In this document: positions 15,022 to 23,931 of the stretch, piece by piece
How the letters are laid out: every line of letters starts with the position of its first letter
Numbering within the stretch: the stretch's first letter is position 1
DNA from: Clostridia bacterium
GTDB taxonomy: Bacteria; Bacillota; Clostridia; Oscillospirales; Acutalibacteraceae
Length of the DNA: 44,956 bases
Direction of reading: 5' to 3'
Assembly: GCA_017468425.1 (NCBI GenBank)
Contig: JAFUIO010000001.1
Coordinates: 1-44,956, forward strand
Program-made: the position numbers and the translations under genes
Notes under the pieces: generated by a model
Seen by the model: only the letters and a program-made list of their open reading frames with translations
The model's database searches: none
Told to the model about the DNA's origin: nothing

Positions 15022-17385
15022 TTATACGAGTTTTGTGAACATTTCAAGAATGCGTTTAACGCAAAGTTCAAGGTCTGCACGTGTAAGATTACCTGCATCG
15101 TAAGCGGCTTTCAGGTCTTCGGGGTAACCGCAGTGCATCTTCATATCGTTACCTGCTTTGACTTCTTTGACAGGGTCATTTTTAACGCCCCAGTCAGTAA
15201 CAACCATTCCTTTGAATCCCCATTCATCGCGGAGAATGCCTGTAAGAAGTTCATAGCTTTCAGATGTATGCTGACCGTTAATGAGATTATATGATGACAT
15301 TAATGTGTAGGGATCAGCTTCTTTTACTGCAATTTCAAATCCTTTGAGATAAATTTCGCGTAAAGCTCTTTCTGAAAGGCGTGAATCACAACCCATTCTG
15401 TTAGCTTCTTTGTTGTTACAAGCGAAGTGTTTTATTGAAACTGCAACTTTCTTTGACTGAATGCCTCTTGTTGCTGCAGCAGCAGATTTACCTGCTACCA
15501 ACGGGTCTTCTGAATAATATTCAAAGTTTCTTCCGCAAAGAGGGTCTCTGTGAATGTTAAGTGCAGGAGCAAGCCAGATTCCTAAATTGTTTTCGCGCAG
15601 TTCAGCACCGCCTGCAGCGCCAACTTCAGAGATGAGGTCAGGGTCCCATGTACATGCAAGGAGTGTAGCACAAGGCCATGCAGTTGTGGGGATTCCTGTT
15701 TCAGGCTCAAGGCGTAAACCTGCAGGGCCGTCAGCTGTGGGCACAGCAGGCACATCAAGTCTTTTAAGAGGACCGAAGCAACCTGTGTTTGCAACACCCG
15801 TTGGCGGCTGGCCGCCTACAAAATACATAAGTTCATCAAGAGTGAACTGTCTTACAAATTCATCCATTGAAATTTCTTCGCCCACTTTGTCGAAGCCGAT
15901 TTCATTTTCGGGAGCAGTAACATCAACGGGTTTGTTTTCTGCATAGAAGTAGCTTTCTTCGCCTGTGGGAAGTTTTTCAAAGCTTCCGTCAGCAAGCATA
16001 CGCTTTGCAAGTTTAAAGGGTTTGCACCAGTTTTTAAGCTGTAAAGTAACTGTATCTTCTTCTGCGATGTATTCGAAATCAAGCTTTTCTGCACTTCTTA
16101 CATCAGTACCCAGATAGAATTTATAAGCACCTTTTTCAAGAACATAAGCTGATTTCTGAACTTTTCCAAGGTCGTCAAAGCTTGCCATATCGTTGATGTC
16201 GAAAGAAAGAACGAGAGTTTCTTCTTCACCGGGTGAGAGAAGCTTTGTTTTCTTGTAAGCACAAAGCTCACGTGCAGGTTTTCCCAATTTTCCCTGAGGA
16301 GCACTGTAGTAAACCTGAATAACTTCTTTACCCGCCACTTTGCCTGTGTTTTTAACATTTGCAACTGCAACAATTTTGCCTTCGTTTTTAAGAGCGAGTT
16401 TTGATGTGATTTCAAAAGTTGTGTAAGAAAGTCCGAATCCGAAGGGATAACGCACATAATCTTTAGCACCGGGAATTGTTTCAAAATAACGGTAGCCTAC
16501 ATAGATATCGTCTGAATAATCAAGGTGGTCAAAGCATTCCCAGAAATCGTCCTTGCAGGGGAAATAATCGTATGATTTTGCGATTGTATCTGCAAGTTTG
16601 CCTGAAGGGTTAACGTCACCGCAGAGTACGTCTGCAATAGCAGCACCGCCTTCAAGTCCGCCCTGCCAGCCGAAAAGCACTGCGTCAACATCATCGTTTT
16701 CTGCTAAAAATTCGCAGTCGATTGTAGCACCTGAATTAATTACAATAATAACTTTGCTGAAAAGTTTACCTGCTTTTGTGATAAGGTTTTTTTCCAAATC
16801 GGAAAGGTAATAGTCACCGCCCTGGGGTCTGCGGTCAACACCTTCAGCAGAGAAACGGCTGAGGGTGATGATTGCAGTGTCTGCATTTTTAGCAGCGTCT
16901 TCAATAAGTGAAGCGGGTACTTCTGCTTCAGGCACGTGCATGCTTGCGAATGTATCGTAAGTCATATCGTCACGTTTTGTGCAGAATTCCATTGCGTTAA
17001 CAATATCCCATGTTGCATTAATCTGTGCCTGAGTGGGAATGTTTACGCTTTCTTTTTTTACGTAATCTTTATAGAAATCAATAAGGGGCATATAGATTTT
17101 TACATCTTTTTCTTCAAATCCTTCGAAGATGTTGCAGATGTAAGGGGTGTGTACGTCGCCGCTTCCGCCGCCGCCTTTTATGTATTCAATAGTCGCTTTG
17201 CCGAAAAGAGCGATTTTTTCACCTTTTTTAAGGGGCAGAGCATTGTCTTTGTTTTTGAGAAGCACCATACCTTCTGTGGCTGCTTTTCGTGAAAGCTGTG
17301 TGTGCTTTAAAGAAGCGGTTACACATTTTCCGTCTTCGCCGAGAGGGATACATGGTTGAAATCTGAATCTTGCATATTTATTCAT
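15022..17385 (-). CDS. GH3 beta-glycosidase with swapped domain order, cytoplasmic
   Basis: A 787-residue retaining exo-glycosidase. The usual GH3 order (barrel, sandwich, FnIII) is permuted. Residues about 25-330 hold the alpha/beta sandwich (ATEGMVLLKN, then SGKLADT and YPFGFGLSYTTF), then an FnIII-like domain (NTGKVAGKEVIQVYYSAP), and the TIM barrel comes last (TADGPAGLR, GRNFEYYSEDP, SIKHFACNN). The nucleophile is Asp731 in MVVTDWG. This order is known for some rumen and gut clostridial beta-glucosidases. No signal peptide. The ATG at 17385 is chosen because ggagg lies 8 nt upstream; a longer frame to 17445 covers the promoter. Likely beta-glucosidase or beta-xylosidase on imported oligosaccharides; specificity not readable. 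Confidence 0.92.
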   Translation of the reverse strand: MNKYARFRFQPCIPLGEDGKCVTASLKHTQLSRKAATEGMVLLKNKDNALPLKKGEKIALFGKATIEYIKGGGGSGDVHTPYICNIFEGFEEKDVKIYMPLIDFYKDYVKKESVNIPTQAQINATWDIVNAMEFCTKRDDMTYDTFASMHVPEAEVPASLIEDAAKNADTAIITLSRFSAEGVDRRPQGGDYYLSDLEKNLITKAGKLFSKVIIVINSGATIDCEFLAENDDVDAVLFGWQGGLEGGAAIADVLCGDVNPSGKLADTIAKSYDYFPCKDDFWECFDHLDYSDDIYVGYRYFETIPGAKDYVRYPFGFGLSYTTFEITSKLALKNEGKIVAVANVKNTGKVAGKEVIQVYYSAPQGKLGKPARELCAYKKTKLLSPGEEETLVLSFDINDMASFDDLGKVQKSAYVLEKGAYKFYLGTDVRSAEKLDFEYIAEEDTVTLQLKNWCKPFKLAKRMLADGSFEKLPTGEESYFYAENKPVDVTAPENEIGFDKVGEEISMDEFVRQFTLDELMYFVGGQPPTGVANTGCFGPLKRLDVPAVPTADGPAGLRLEPETGIPTTAWPCATLLACTWDPDLISEVGAAGGAELRENNLGIWLAPALNIHRDPLCGRNFEYYSEDPLVAGKSAAAATRGIQSKKVAVSIKHFACNNKEANRMGCDSRLSERALREIYLKGFEIAVKEADPYTLMSSYNLINGQHTSESYELLTGILRDEWGFKGMVVTDWGVKNDPVKEVKAGNDMKMHCGYPEDLKAAYDAGNLTRADLELCVKRILEMFTKLV

Positions 17386-17415
17386 AAAACGACCTCCGTC
17401 TGTCTGGTTTATATA

Positions 17416-17445
17416 ATTATATACTTTTCTTCCGATAATCGTCAA
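17416..17445 (-). promoter_or_regulatory. Promoter of the first GH3 gene
   Basis: Minus-strand TTGACG (17445-17440), 18-bp spacer and TATAAT (17421-17416). It is back to back with the promoter of the oxidoreductase gene. Confidence 0.7.
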
Positions 17446-17451
17446 GGGGTG

Positions 17452-17479
17452 TTGATTTTTATTTTATAAAATGTATAAT
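17452..17479 (+). promoter_or_regulatory. Promoter of the Gfo/Idh/MocA gene
   Basis: TTGATT (17452-17457), 16-bp spacer and TATAAT (17474-17479), about 35 nt before the ATG. Confidence 0.6.
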
Positions 17480-17513
17480 AAAATTATAGATTAAAATAAA
17501 GAGGTGTATTATT

Positions 17514-18494
17514 ATGAAGAAAATTCGTTTCGGCATTGTAGGCACAGGCACTATCGCTCACCGTTTTGCAAATGCAATCAAAAATGTTCCTGAAGCAGAG
17601 CTTGTTGCTGTGGCATCAAGAACAAAAGAAAATGCAGAAAAATTCGGTGATGAATTTAATATCCCTGTGCGTTTTGACAGTTATGAAAAAATGGCTCAGT
17701 CTGATGTGATTGATGCTGCATATATTGCAGTGCCTCATTCAGGACATATTACTTGTTCGTGCCTTATGATGAACAACAAAAAGCACGTACTCTGCGAAAA
17801 ACCTATGGCAGTAAACAAAAGAGAAGCAGAGGAAATGTTTGCCTGTGCAGAAAAAAACGGAGTTCTTCTTACAGAGGCAATGTGGGCAAGGCTTGTGCCG
17901 GGTACAATTAAAATGCTTCAGCTTGTGGAAGAAGGAGTTTTGGGGGACATCCTTGCAGTTGAAGGTAAATTCTGTTACACAATGGATGAAGACGAAATGG
18001 AACACCACGTTTTCAAGCCTGAAAACGGCGGCGGCTCACTTCTTGATGTGGGCGTTTACGGACTTAATTTTGCAAGCTGGTATCTGGGTAAAGATGTTAC
18101 TGATATAAAAGCAGAATGTACTTACTATAACGGCACAGACAGCCATATGTGCGTGCTTATGAAATATAAAGATGAAAAAATCGCAGATATTTCAAGTGCA
18201 ACACTTTTAAGAAAACCGAATGAAGGCTTTGTTTACGGCACCAAAGGTTACGCACGTCTGCCCAGATTCTACGCACCTCAGGAAATATTTCTTCAATTAA
18301 ATAACGGTGAAAGCGAAACAATTTCTGTTCCTTACGCAGGTAACGGCTTTGAAGAACAGATTGCTCATTTCTGTGATTGTGTGCAGAAAGGTCTTACAGA
18401 AAGTGAAATTGTTAACCACGAACAGACGCTGTATATCACAGAACAGATGGATAAAATAAGGAAAATGACAGGAATTGTCTATCCGCAGGACTGA
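17514..18494 (+). CDS. Gfo/Idh/MocA-family NAD(P)-dependent oxidoreductase
   Basis: A 326-residue sugar or cyclitol dehydrogenase-type protein. The N-terminal Rossmann fold has FGIVGTGTIAHRF (dinucleotide loop), then HVLCEKPMAVN with the catalytic Lys of the E-K-P motif. The C-terminal beta-sheet domain includes GGGSLLDVGVYGLNF, the expected third helix region. Closest remembered subfamily is the trans-1,2-dihydrobenzene-1,2-diol dehydrogenase-like group, whose true substrates in gut bacteria are probably sugars. It is divergent from one GH3 gene and upstream of another, which fits sugar metabolism. Ribosome binding site is a modest agagg. Confidence 0.9.
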   Translation: MKKIRFGIVGTGTIAHRFANAIKNVPEAELVAVASRTKENAEKFGDEFNIPVRFDSYEKMAQSDVIDAAYIAVPHSGHITCSCLMMNNKKHVLCEKPMAVNKREAEEMFACAEKNGVLLTEAMWARLVPGTIKMLQLVEEGVLGDILAVEGKFCYTMDEDEMEHHVFKPENGGGSLLDVGVYGLNFASWYLGKDVTDIKAECTYYNGTDSHMCVLMKYKDEKIADISSATLLRKPNEGFVYGTKGYARLPRFYAPQEIFLQLNNGESETISVPYAGNGFEEQIAHFCDCVQKGLTESEIVNHEQTLYITEQMDKIRKMTGIVYPQD

Positions 18495-18530
18495 TATACA
18501 TATAAATCTGTATAATTATCATAAAAGCGG

Positions 18531-18559
18531 TTGACATTACCCGTGATTTTCTGTATTAT
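18531..18559 (+). promoter_or_regulatory. Promoter of the exported GH3 gene
   Basis: Perfect -35 TTGACA (18531-18536), 17-bp spacer and TATTAT (18554-18559). It lies directly upstream of a terminator-like leader hairpin. Confidence 0.75.
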
Positions 18560-18567
18560 AATAACAA

Positions 18568-18610
18568 GGCAGTCGAGGAATCCAACAGAATTTTGAGACT
18601 GCCATTTTTT
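18568..18610 (+). terminator. Terminator-like hairpin in the GH3 leader (possible attenuator)
   Basis: GGCAGTC (18568-18574) pairs with GACTGCC (18597-18603) and is followed by ATTTTTTATT. It starts about 9 nt after the -10 box and ends 20 nt before the GH3 start. It may terminate read-through from the oxidoreductase gene, or attenuate transcription of the GH3 gene. Confidence 0.6.
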
Positions 18611-18629
18611 ATTAAAGAGGGGGATAACT

Positions 18630-21236
18630 ATGAAAAAGAAAATAAAGAAATTTATTTCAATGGCACTTGTGCTGTCCATTGTAATTTCATTAGTTCCTAT
18701 GGCTTTTGCAGTAAGCGGTGATATCGACCCTGCAATTATTGCAGAAACATCAAAAACTGCAGTTGAAGTTGAGGCAGAAGGTATTGTTCTGCTTAAAAAT
18801 GAAGAGAATCTTCTTCCGCTGGATGGCAAGAAAGTAAATATTTTCGGTGCAGGTTCAGTATGCCCGTTTATCGGCAGTTCAAGTTCAGGCGGCGTTGTTT
18901 CCGATGACCCTGTAACTTTGTATGACGCTTTTGATGAAGCGGGTATTGAATATAACAAAGACCTCCGCAAGCTTTATGAAAAATATTGCGGTTCAAATGC
19001 ACTTCCCAAAACAAAGAATACTGTTATCAACAACGGTCTTGCAATTCTCCTTGCAAAAGACTCTCTTGAAGAAATGACCGACTCAAAGCTTAACGATAAA
19101 GTTATGAATCAGGCAAAGGATTTCTCAGACACAGCAGTTCTTGTAATAAGCAGAATCGGTGCTGAAGAAACTGACCTTGACCCCAATGTTCTTCACCTTA
19201 CAGATGAAGAAATTACACTTGTTGAAAAGCTTGATAAGAATTTCGAAAATGTTATTGTACTTTTCAATATCGGTAACATTATGGAAATGGGTTGGATTGA
19301 TAAATACGAAAGCATCAAGGCAGCAGCAATTATCTGGATTCCCGGTGAATTCGGTATGACAGCAGTAGCACAGATGCTCAAAGGCGAAGTTAATCCTTCA
19401 GGCAGACTTGCAGATACAGTTGCTTACAAAACAGCAGATTACCCCTCAAGTGCATGCTTTGGTAACCACGAATATACAGAAGGCGGTACATATATTGAAT
19501 ATCTTGAAGGTATTTATGTAGGCTACCGTTATTTTGAAACTTTTGCAAAAGATAAAGTTCAGTATCCTTTCGGCTACGGTCTTTCATACACAACTTTCGA
19601 GAAAGAATTAGTTGAAAAAACTGTTACTGAAAACGAAATCACAGTTTCTGTTAAGGTTACAAATACAGGTAACGTGGCAGGTAAAGACGTTGTTCAGGTT
19701 TATTACAGTGCACCTTACTATGAAGGCGGAATTGAAAAGAGTGCAATTAACCTTGTTGCATTCGATAAAACTGAAATGCTTGAACCCGGCAAGAGCGAAA
19801 CTCTAACACTTACTTTTGATATCGACGATATGGCTTCTTACGACCACAAAGTAAACGAAGCATGGATATTGGAAAAAGGTACATATAAAATTATCATCGG
19901 CGAAAATGTAAGAGAACATATTGATTCTTTCGAATATGTTCAGGCCGAAGATAAAATTATGAAATATGACGATGTTACAGGCACAGAAATAGAAAACCGT
20001 TTTGAAAATGCATATAACGGTTTCCCCGTTCTTTCAAGAAAAGCAGGTACACCCACATATCCCACATTCAGACAGCTTGATAAAGCAGACGGACTTGAAA
20101 CTGCAGACGATTTCCCCCTTCCGCAGACAGAAGGTGAAGTGCCGAAAACAGGCGTAGTTTACGACGAAGTTATTACTCTTCAGGATGTTTATGAAGACGA
20201 AAGCCTCTGGGATAAATTCCTTGACCAGCTTACAGTTGAAGAAATGGCTGAAATGGTTGCTGACGGCGGTTACGGCACAAGAGCTGTTGAACGTCTCGGT
20301 ATCCCTGCAACAAGCGATAACGATGGTCCTTCAAGCATCAAGGGCAGAAAAGGTATCCTTTTCACAGACACAGCAACAGCATATCCCAGCGTAGCAGTTA
20401 TGGCTTGCACATGGAATACAGACCTTATGGAAAAACTTGGTGAAGGCGTTGGCGTTGAAGCAAGAGATATGGGTACAGACATCTGGTATGCTCCCGCAGT
20501 TAACCTTCACAGAAACCCTGCAGGCGGCAGAAACTATGAGTATTTCTCAGAAGACCCCGTTATTTCAGGTAAAATGGCATCTGCAATGATTAAAGGCTGC
20601 CATAAGGAAGGCCTTGCAGTTACAATCAAACACTTCGCTCTTAACGAGCAGGATACAAACAGAAAAGGCGTATGCACATGGGCAGATGAACAGGCAATAC
20701 GTGAACTTTACCTTAAAGCATTTGAAATCCCGATTAAAGAAACAAAATGTAAAGGCGTAATGTCTTCCTATAACAGAATCGGCACAACATGGGCAGGCGG
20801 CAACGGTGCACTTCTCAACGAAGTATTGAGAAATGAATGGGGCTTTGAAGGCTTTGTAGTTTCTGACTATTCATGGAATATGACAGGTACAGGTTATATG
20901 AACCCTGTTATTGCAGTTTACAACGGTAACGATACAATCCTTTCAGGTGTGTGGATTCTCAACTATCCCTCACACGTTTCTGTTATCAAAGATGTGTATG
21001 AAAAAGACCCCATCGGTATGGGTAATGCATTAAGACAGGCTGCAAAGAATCTCTGCATTGCAAAGATGAGCACACGAGCATTCCTTGCCCCGCAGGATTA
21101 CGATGATTCACTCAGAGGAAATCTTGATGATTTCTCAGACTGGGAATGGAAATTCCCCTATGTATTTACTTTCGTAGGATTCATTCTGAATAATTTCTTT
21201 AACATCATTCTCTGGCTTGCAGGAAAGATTTGCTGA
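18630..21236 (+). CDS. Exported GH3 beta-glycosidase with swapped domain order and C-terminal membrane segment
   Basis: An 868-residue protein. Signal peptide at residues 1-27 (KKKIKKF, hydrophobic core, AFA-VSG). As in the neighbouring GH3, the sandwich domain is first (AEGIVLLKNEENLLPL, NPSGRLADT, YPFGYGLSYTTF), then an FnIII-like domain (NTGNVAGKDVVQVYYSAP), then the barrel (NDGPSSIKG, GRNYEYFSEDP, TIKHFALNEQDTNRKG). The nucleophile is Asp746 in FVVSDYSWN. The C-terminus is hydrophobic (YVFTFVGFILNNFFNIILWL), predicted to anchor the enzyme in the membrane, facing out. Preceded by a consensus promoter and a leader hairpin, followed by a strong terminator: a single-gene unit. Exported beta-glycosidase; specificity unknown. 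Confidence 0.92.
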   Translation: MKKKIKKFISMALVLSIVISLVPMAFAVSGDIDPAIIAETSKTAVEVEAEGIVLLKNEENLLPLDGKKVNIFGAGSVCPFIGSSSSGGVVSDDPVTLYDAFDEAGIEYNKDLRKLYEKYCGSNALPKTKNTVINNGLAILLAKDSLEEMTDSKLNDKVMNQAKDFSDTAVLVISRIGAEETDLDPNVLHLTDEEITLVEKLDKNFENVIVLFNIGNIMEMGWIDKYESIKAAAIIWIPGEFGMTAVAQMLKGEVNPSGRLADTVAYKTADYPSSACFGNHEYTEGGTYIEYLEGIYVGYRYFETFAKDKVQYPFGYGLSYTTFEKELVEKTVTENEITVSVKVTNTGNVAGKDVVQVYYSAPYYEGGIEKSAINLVAFDKTEMLEPGKSETLTLTFDIDDMASYDHKVNEAWILEKGTYKIIIGENVREHIDSFEYVQAEDKIMKYDDVTGTEIENRFENAYNGFPVLSRKAGTPTYPTFRQLDKADGLETADDFPLPQTEGEVPKTGVVYDEVITLQDVYEDESLWDKFLDQLTVEEMAEMVADGGYGTRAVERLGIPATSDNDGPSSIKGRKGILFTDTATAYPSVAVMACTWNTDLMEKLGEGVGVEARDMGTDIWYAPAVNLHRNPAGGRNYEYFSEDPVISGKMASAMIKGCHKEGLAVTIKHFALNEQDTNRKGVCTWADEQAIRELYLKAFEIPIKETKCKGVMSSYNRIGTTWAGGNGALLNEVLRNEWGFEGFVVSDYSWNMTGTGYMNPVIAVYNGNDTILSGVWILNYPSHVSVIKDVYEKDPIGMGNALRQAAKNLCIAKMSTRAFLAPQDYDDSLRGNLDDFSDWEWKFPYVFTFVGFILNNFFNIILWLAGKIC

Positions 21237-21256
21237 TTTTAAATAATTTATCAAAG

Positions 21257-21282
21257 AAGGGACAGGCTACTGTCCCTTTTTT
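21257..21282 (+). terminator. Rho-independent terminator after the exported GH3 gene
   Basis: GGGACAG (21259-21265), GCTA loop, CTGTCCC (21270-21276), then six T. Textbook form. Confidence 0.92.
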
Positions 21283-21347
21283 ATTGCAAATGATTTATGT
21301 TTGTGATAGAATTTATCCGGATGCAGAACTTAACGGAGGGGAAAGTT

Positions 21348-23300
21348 ATGAAAAAAGTTTTAAGTTTGATTTTAGCATTGATTATGCTCGTAATGTTGCC
21401 TGTTGAAATACTTGCAGCAGATGTGAATGAGTCTGAAGACGGATTTATTCCGTTACCTGCAAATGTAACGCAGAGTGCGGAAATAAGGCAAAGAAAAAAA
21501 GTTGACGGACTTCGCCTTTATGTAGACGAAGAAAACCCACTTTTTATGATAAGAAACTGCCCCAGATACCTGCCTAATCCTACTCCCTTTGATATTGCAT
21601 TTGAGGCGGTTGTTACTTTCTGGGCACTTCCCGAAGACATCAAGCCCTTTGCCGTAATTTATATTGACGAAGGCCCTACATATCTTAACCCTCAGCAGCA
21701 GCTTGATTTCTGGAATGAAACTCTTAATTATACAGACGAATATAATGTTCCTGTTGTTCTGCAGTCAGAATGCTTCTGCACAAATAAAGAACGTGAACCT
21801 TTCACTCAGGAACAGCTTTCAAGTATTTTTGAAGCACACGAATCAATGATGGGTTATGTTCAGGTTGAACTTTCAACAAACGGTGTTACTAATGAGCATC
21901 TTGCAACAGATGTAGTAACAAACGATATGGGTGTTAACAAAAATATTCTTGCAAGAATCAAATCCTGCGTGAAATCCTGCGCTGAAAACGGCGGTTTGTT
22001 TATCTGGCAGGATATGGAATACACTTATTGGAAAAAGAACAACTATGTAAACCATATTCTCAAAGACAGAGAACTTTACGATTTACTCAAATCGAACAAA
22101 GAAAATATAATCATAATGGATAAACACAATGGTCACGGCAGACACTTTGCTTCACAGTCAAATATTCTCGGATGCTGGCTTGATGATGTTTGCGGTAACT
22201 GGGGCGTTAATCTTGAAAATTTCCTGTGGTATGAAGAAGGCTTTACTGAATACGACAGCGTAGGACTTAAGCCTAATGAGCCTGATTTTGCATACACTGC
22301 AAAATATCCTCCCGCACTTTACGGAATTGACCTTATTTCAGATATCGTTGCAGGTGCAACAGTATTTTCTATTGAAGGCACATTGTCAAGAGGCGGACTG
22401 TATCACTTCATAAACGACCAGGTTTATCTTACACCCACGTTCCACGATGTTCTGTATCCTTTCTTCAGAATGGCACTTGACGGCTGTGTACCGAGTAAAG
22501 AACAGGTGAAAGAAAAAATCAAAGTAGGATTCAAAATGAATTTCCCTGCACCGTATGCCTTAAGCGGTAACGATGCCCGTCTTCTTCAGGGACTTTATTG
22601 CGATAAGTTTACATTTGTTCAGGAATATTTTGATACACCTTATCTTGATTGCAGCAAAACATGGGTGCCCTCAACAGGAAGATATCACGTGATTCCCATT
22701 CTTCCCATTTATTCAAACCCTGAAGAAGTACTGCCCGACAGTTATATTCTCGACGATTGGAAGTATTTCATCAACCTGCTTTTCATCAACCCCATAAAGG
22801 AGCGTTTCTTCAATGAGCGTTATGAAGAAACATATGAAGGAAACGGTGTGTTGTTTGATATAAATGATTATATCTATGTTTTCAACAGTAACGAGAATAA
22901 AATAACAGACAGTGAGCAGACAGTGAAATATACTCTGCCTGAAAGCAACAAAAAACTTAATGCAGAGTTTGTTGCACATACTTACGCTGTTTTCAAGGAA
23001 AACGGAAATAATATTGATATTGATTTATGCAACCTTCGCCTTGATTCAGACAAAATATGTGCCGGGCTTGAAAGTGAACACGAATTTATGTGCGAATATG
23101 CAACAGGCGGTAAAATACACGACCCGAAGAATTTCAGAGAATCTGTAATTACTCTGTCGGGCTATGAAACAGAGCCGGAAGTTGTGGCAACAGGCTCTAA
23201 TAATGCTAAAATGAAAACAGAGTTTGATGCACAGACAGGTACCCTTACAATTTCAGTTATTTCAAACGGTGAAGTGAGAATCAACGTAAAAGGGGAATAA
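21348..23300 (+). CDS. Exported GH98-family endo-glycosidase
   Basis: A 650-residue protein with a signal peptide (MKKVLSLILALIMLVML, cleavage near ILA-AD, residue 23). The body follows the GH98 plan as known from pneumococcal blood-group enzymes: LPEDIKPFAVIYID, then NYTDEYNVPVVLQSE, a strand with Glu174 (VQVELS, candidate general acid), GGLFIWQDME, GCWLDDVCGNWG, Glu343 in VFSIEG (candidate base), then the C-terminal beta domain GRYHVIPILP, VFNSNENKI, HTYAVFKENGNNI and ITLSGYETEP. GH98 members are inverting endo-beta-galactosidases that release blood-group A/B antigens, or endo-xylanases. The ATG at 21348 is chosen for its ggagg; an in-frame ATG at 21297 would lie ahead of it. No carbohydrate-binding module is visible. 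The family call is from recalled similarity. Confidence 0.82.
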   Translation: MKKVLSLILALIMLVMLPVEILAADVNESEDGFIPLPANVTQSAEIRQRKKVDGLRLYVDEENPLFMIRNCPRYLPNPTPFDIAFEAVVTFWALPEDIKPFAVIYIDEGPTYLNPQQQLDFWNETLNYTDEYNVPVVLQSECFCTNKEREPFTQEQLSSIFEAHESMMGYVQVELSTNGVTNEHLATDVVTNDMGVNKNILARIKSCVKSCAENGGLFIWQDMEYTYWKKNNYVNHILKDRELYDLLKSNKENIIIMDKHNGHGRHFASQSNILGCWLDDVCGNWGVNLENFLWYEEGFTEYDSVGLKPNEPDFAYTAKYPPALYGIDLISDIVAGATVFSIEGTLSRGGLYHFINDQVYLTPTFHDVLYPFFRMALDGCVPSKEQVKEKIKVGFKMNFPAPYALSGNDARLLQGLYCDKFTFVQEYFDTPYLDCSKTWVPSTGRYHVIPILPIYSNPEEVLPDSYILDDWKYFINLLFINPIKERFFNERYEETYEGNGVLFDINDYIYVFNSNENKITDSEQTVKYTLPESNKKLNAEFVAHTYAVFKENGNNIDIDLCNLRLDSDKICAGLESEHEFMCEYATGGKIHDPKNFRESVITLSGYETEPEVVATGSNNAKMKTEFDAQTGTLTISVISNGEVRINVKGE

Positions 23301-23317
23301 TAAATCTAATACAAGAA

Positions 23318-23353
23318 AAAACCGTTGAATCGTTTTATAGATTCAACGGTTTT
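23318..23353. terminator. Bidirectional terminator between GH98 and GNAT genes
   Basis: A 14-bp perfect stem, AAAACCGTTGAATC (23318-23331) with its complement at 23340-23353, and 8-nt loop. A and T flanks serve both directions. Confidence 0.88.
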
Positions 23354-23355
23354 CT

Positions 23356-23913
23356 TTATAATTCCAATGAAAAAATGGCGGTTGAAAATATTGTTTTGAT
23401 TAAAGTGAAACCATATTTTCTGTAAAAGTTTCCGCCTTTTTCATTACCTGCAAACATTGTAAGACAAACGCCCTTGACACCTTTGCTTTTCAGGTTTTCA
23501 CAGAGAGCATCCACAAGTCTGTGCCCAAGTCCCATCCGCTGATATTCAGGCAGAATATCAATGTGCATATGGGCAGGATATTTTTTTCTGAGCCTTGCCT
23601 GGATAAAGGTTGAAAAAACAGCAACTGCTCTGCCGACAAGGTCATATTTTCTGAATTGTGTAACATATTCTTTTCTGAAAACTTTTTTGAAATTATCATA
23701 GTTTTCGGCACAGAGGATATATCCTACCGCTCTGTCGTTTTCATCAACTGCCACGAAACAGTTGTGGCCCTCCTTTTCTATGAAATAGTCGCAGAAAGTT
23801 GTAAGAATAATCTGCTGTTTTTTATCACTCCAGGTGCATGGACCTTCGCTGTTAAGGCATACATATCGGACATCATCTCTGTATTTTTCTTCGTAACGCT
23901 TTATTTCCACCAT
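23356..23913 (-). CDS. GNAT-family N-acetyltransferase
   Basis: A 185-residue acetyl-CoA-dependent acyltransferase. The N-terminal half has a long insert (DKKQQIILTTFCDYFIEKEG); the core follows with DRAVGYILCAE, the HIDILPEYQRMGLGHRL strand-helix that carries the Q/R-x-x-G-x-G/A pyrophosphate loop, and NFYRKYGF at the end. It is the last gene of a minus-strand operon after a metallophosphoesterase (18-nt gap) and a sugar symporter. Substrate unknown. The ribosome binding site (agagaag) is weak, consistent with its distal position. Confidence 0.88.
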   Translation of the reverse strand: MVEIKRYEEKYRDDVRYVCLNSEGPCTWSDKKQQIILTTFCDYFIEKEGHNCFVAVDENDRAVGYILCAENYDNFKKVFRKEYVTQFRKYDLVGRAVAVFSTFIQARLRKKYPAHMHIDILPEYQRMGLGHRLVDALCENLKSKGVKGVCLTMFAGNEKGGNFYRKYGFTLIKTIFSTAIFSLEL

Positions 23914-23931
23914 AAGCTTCTCTTTTCTGGA

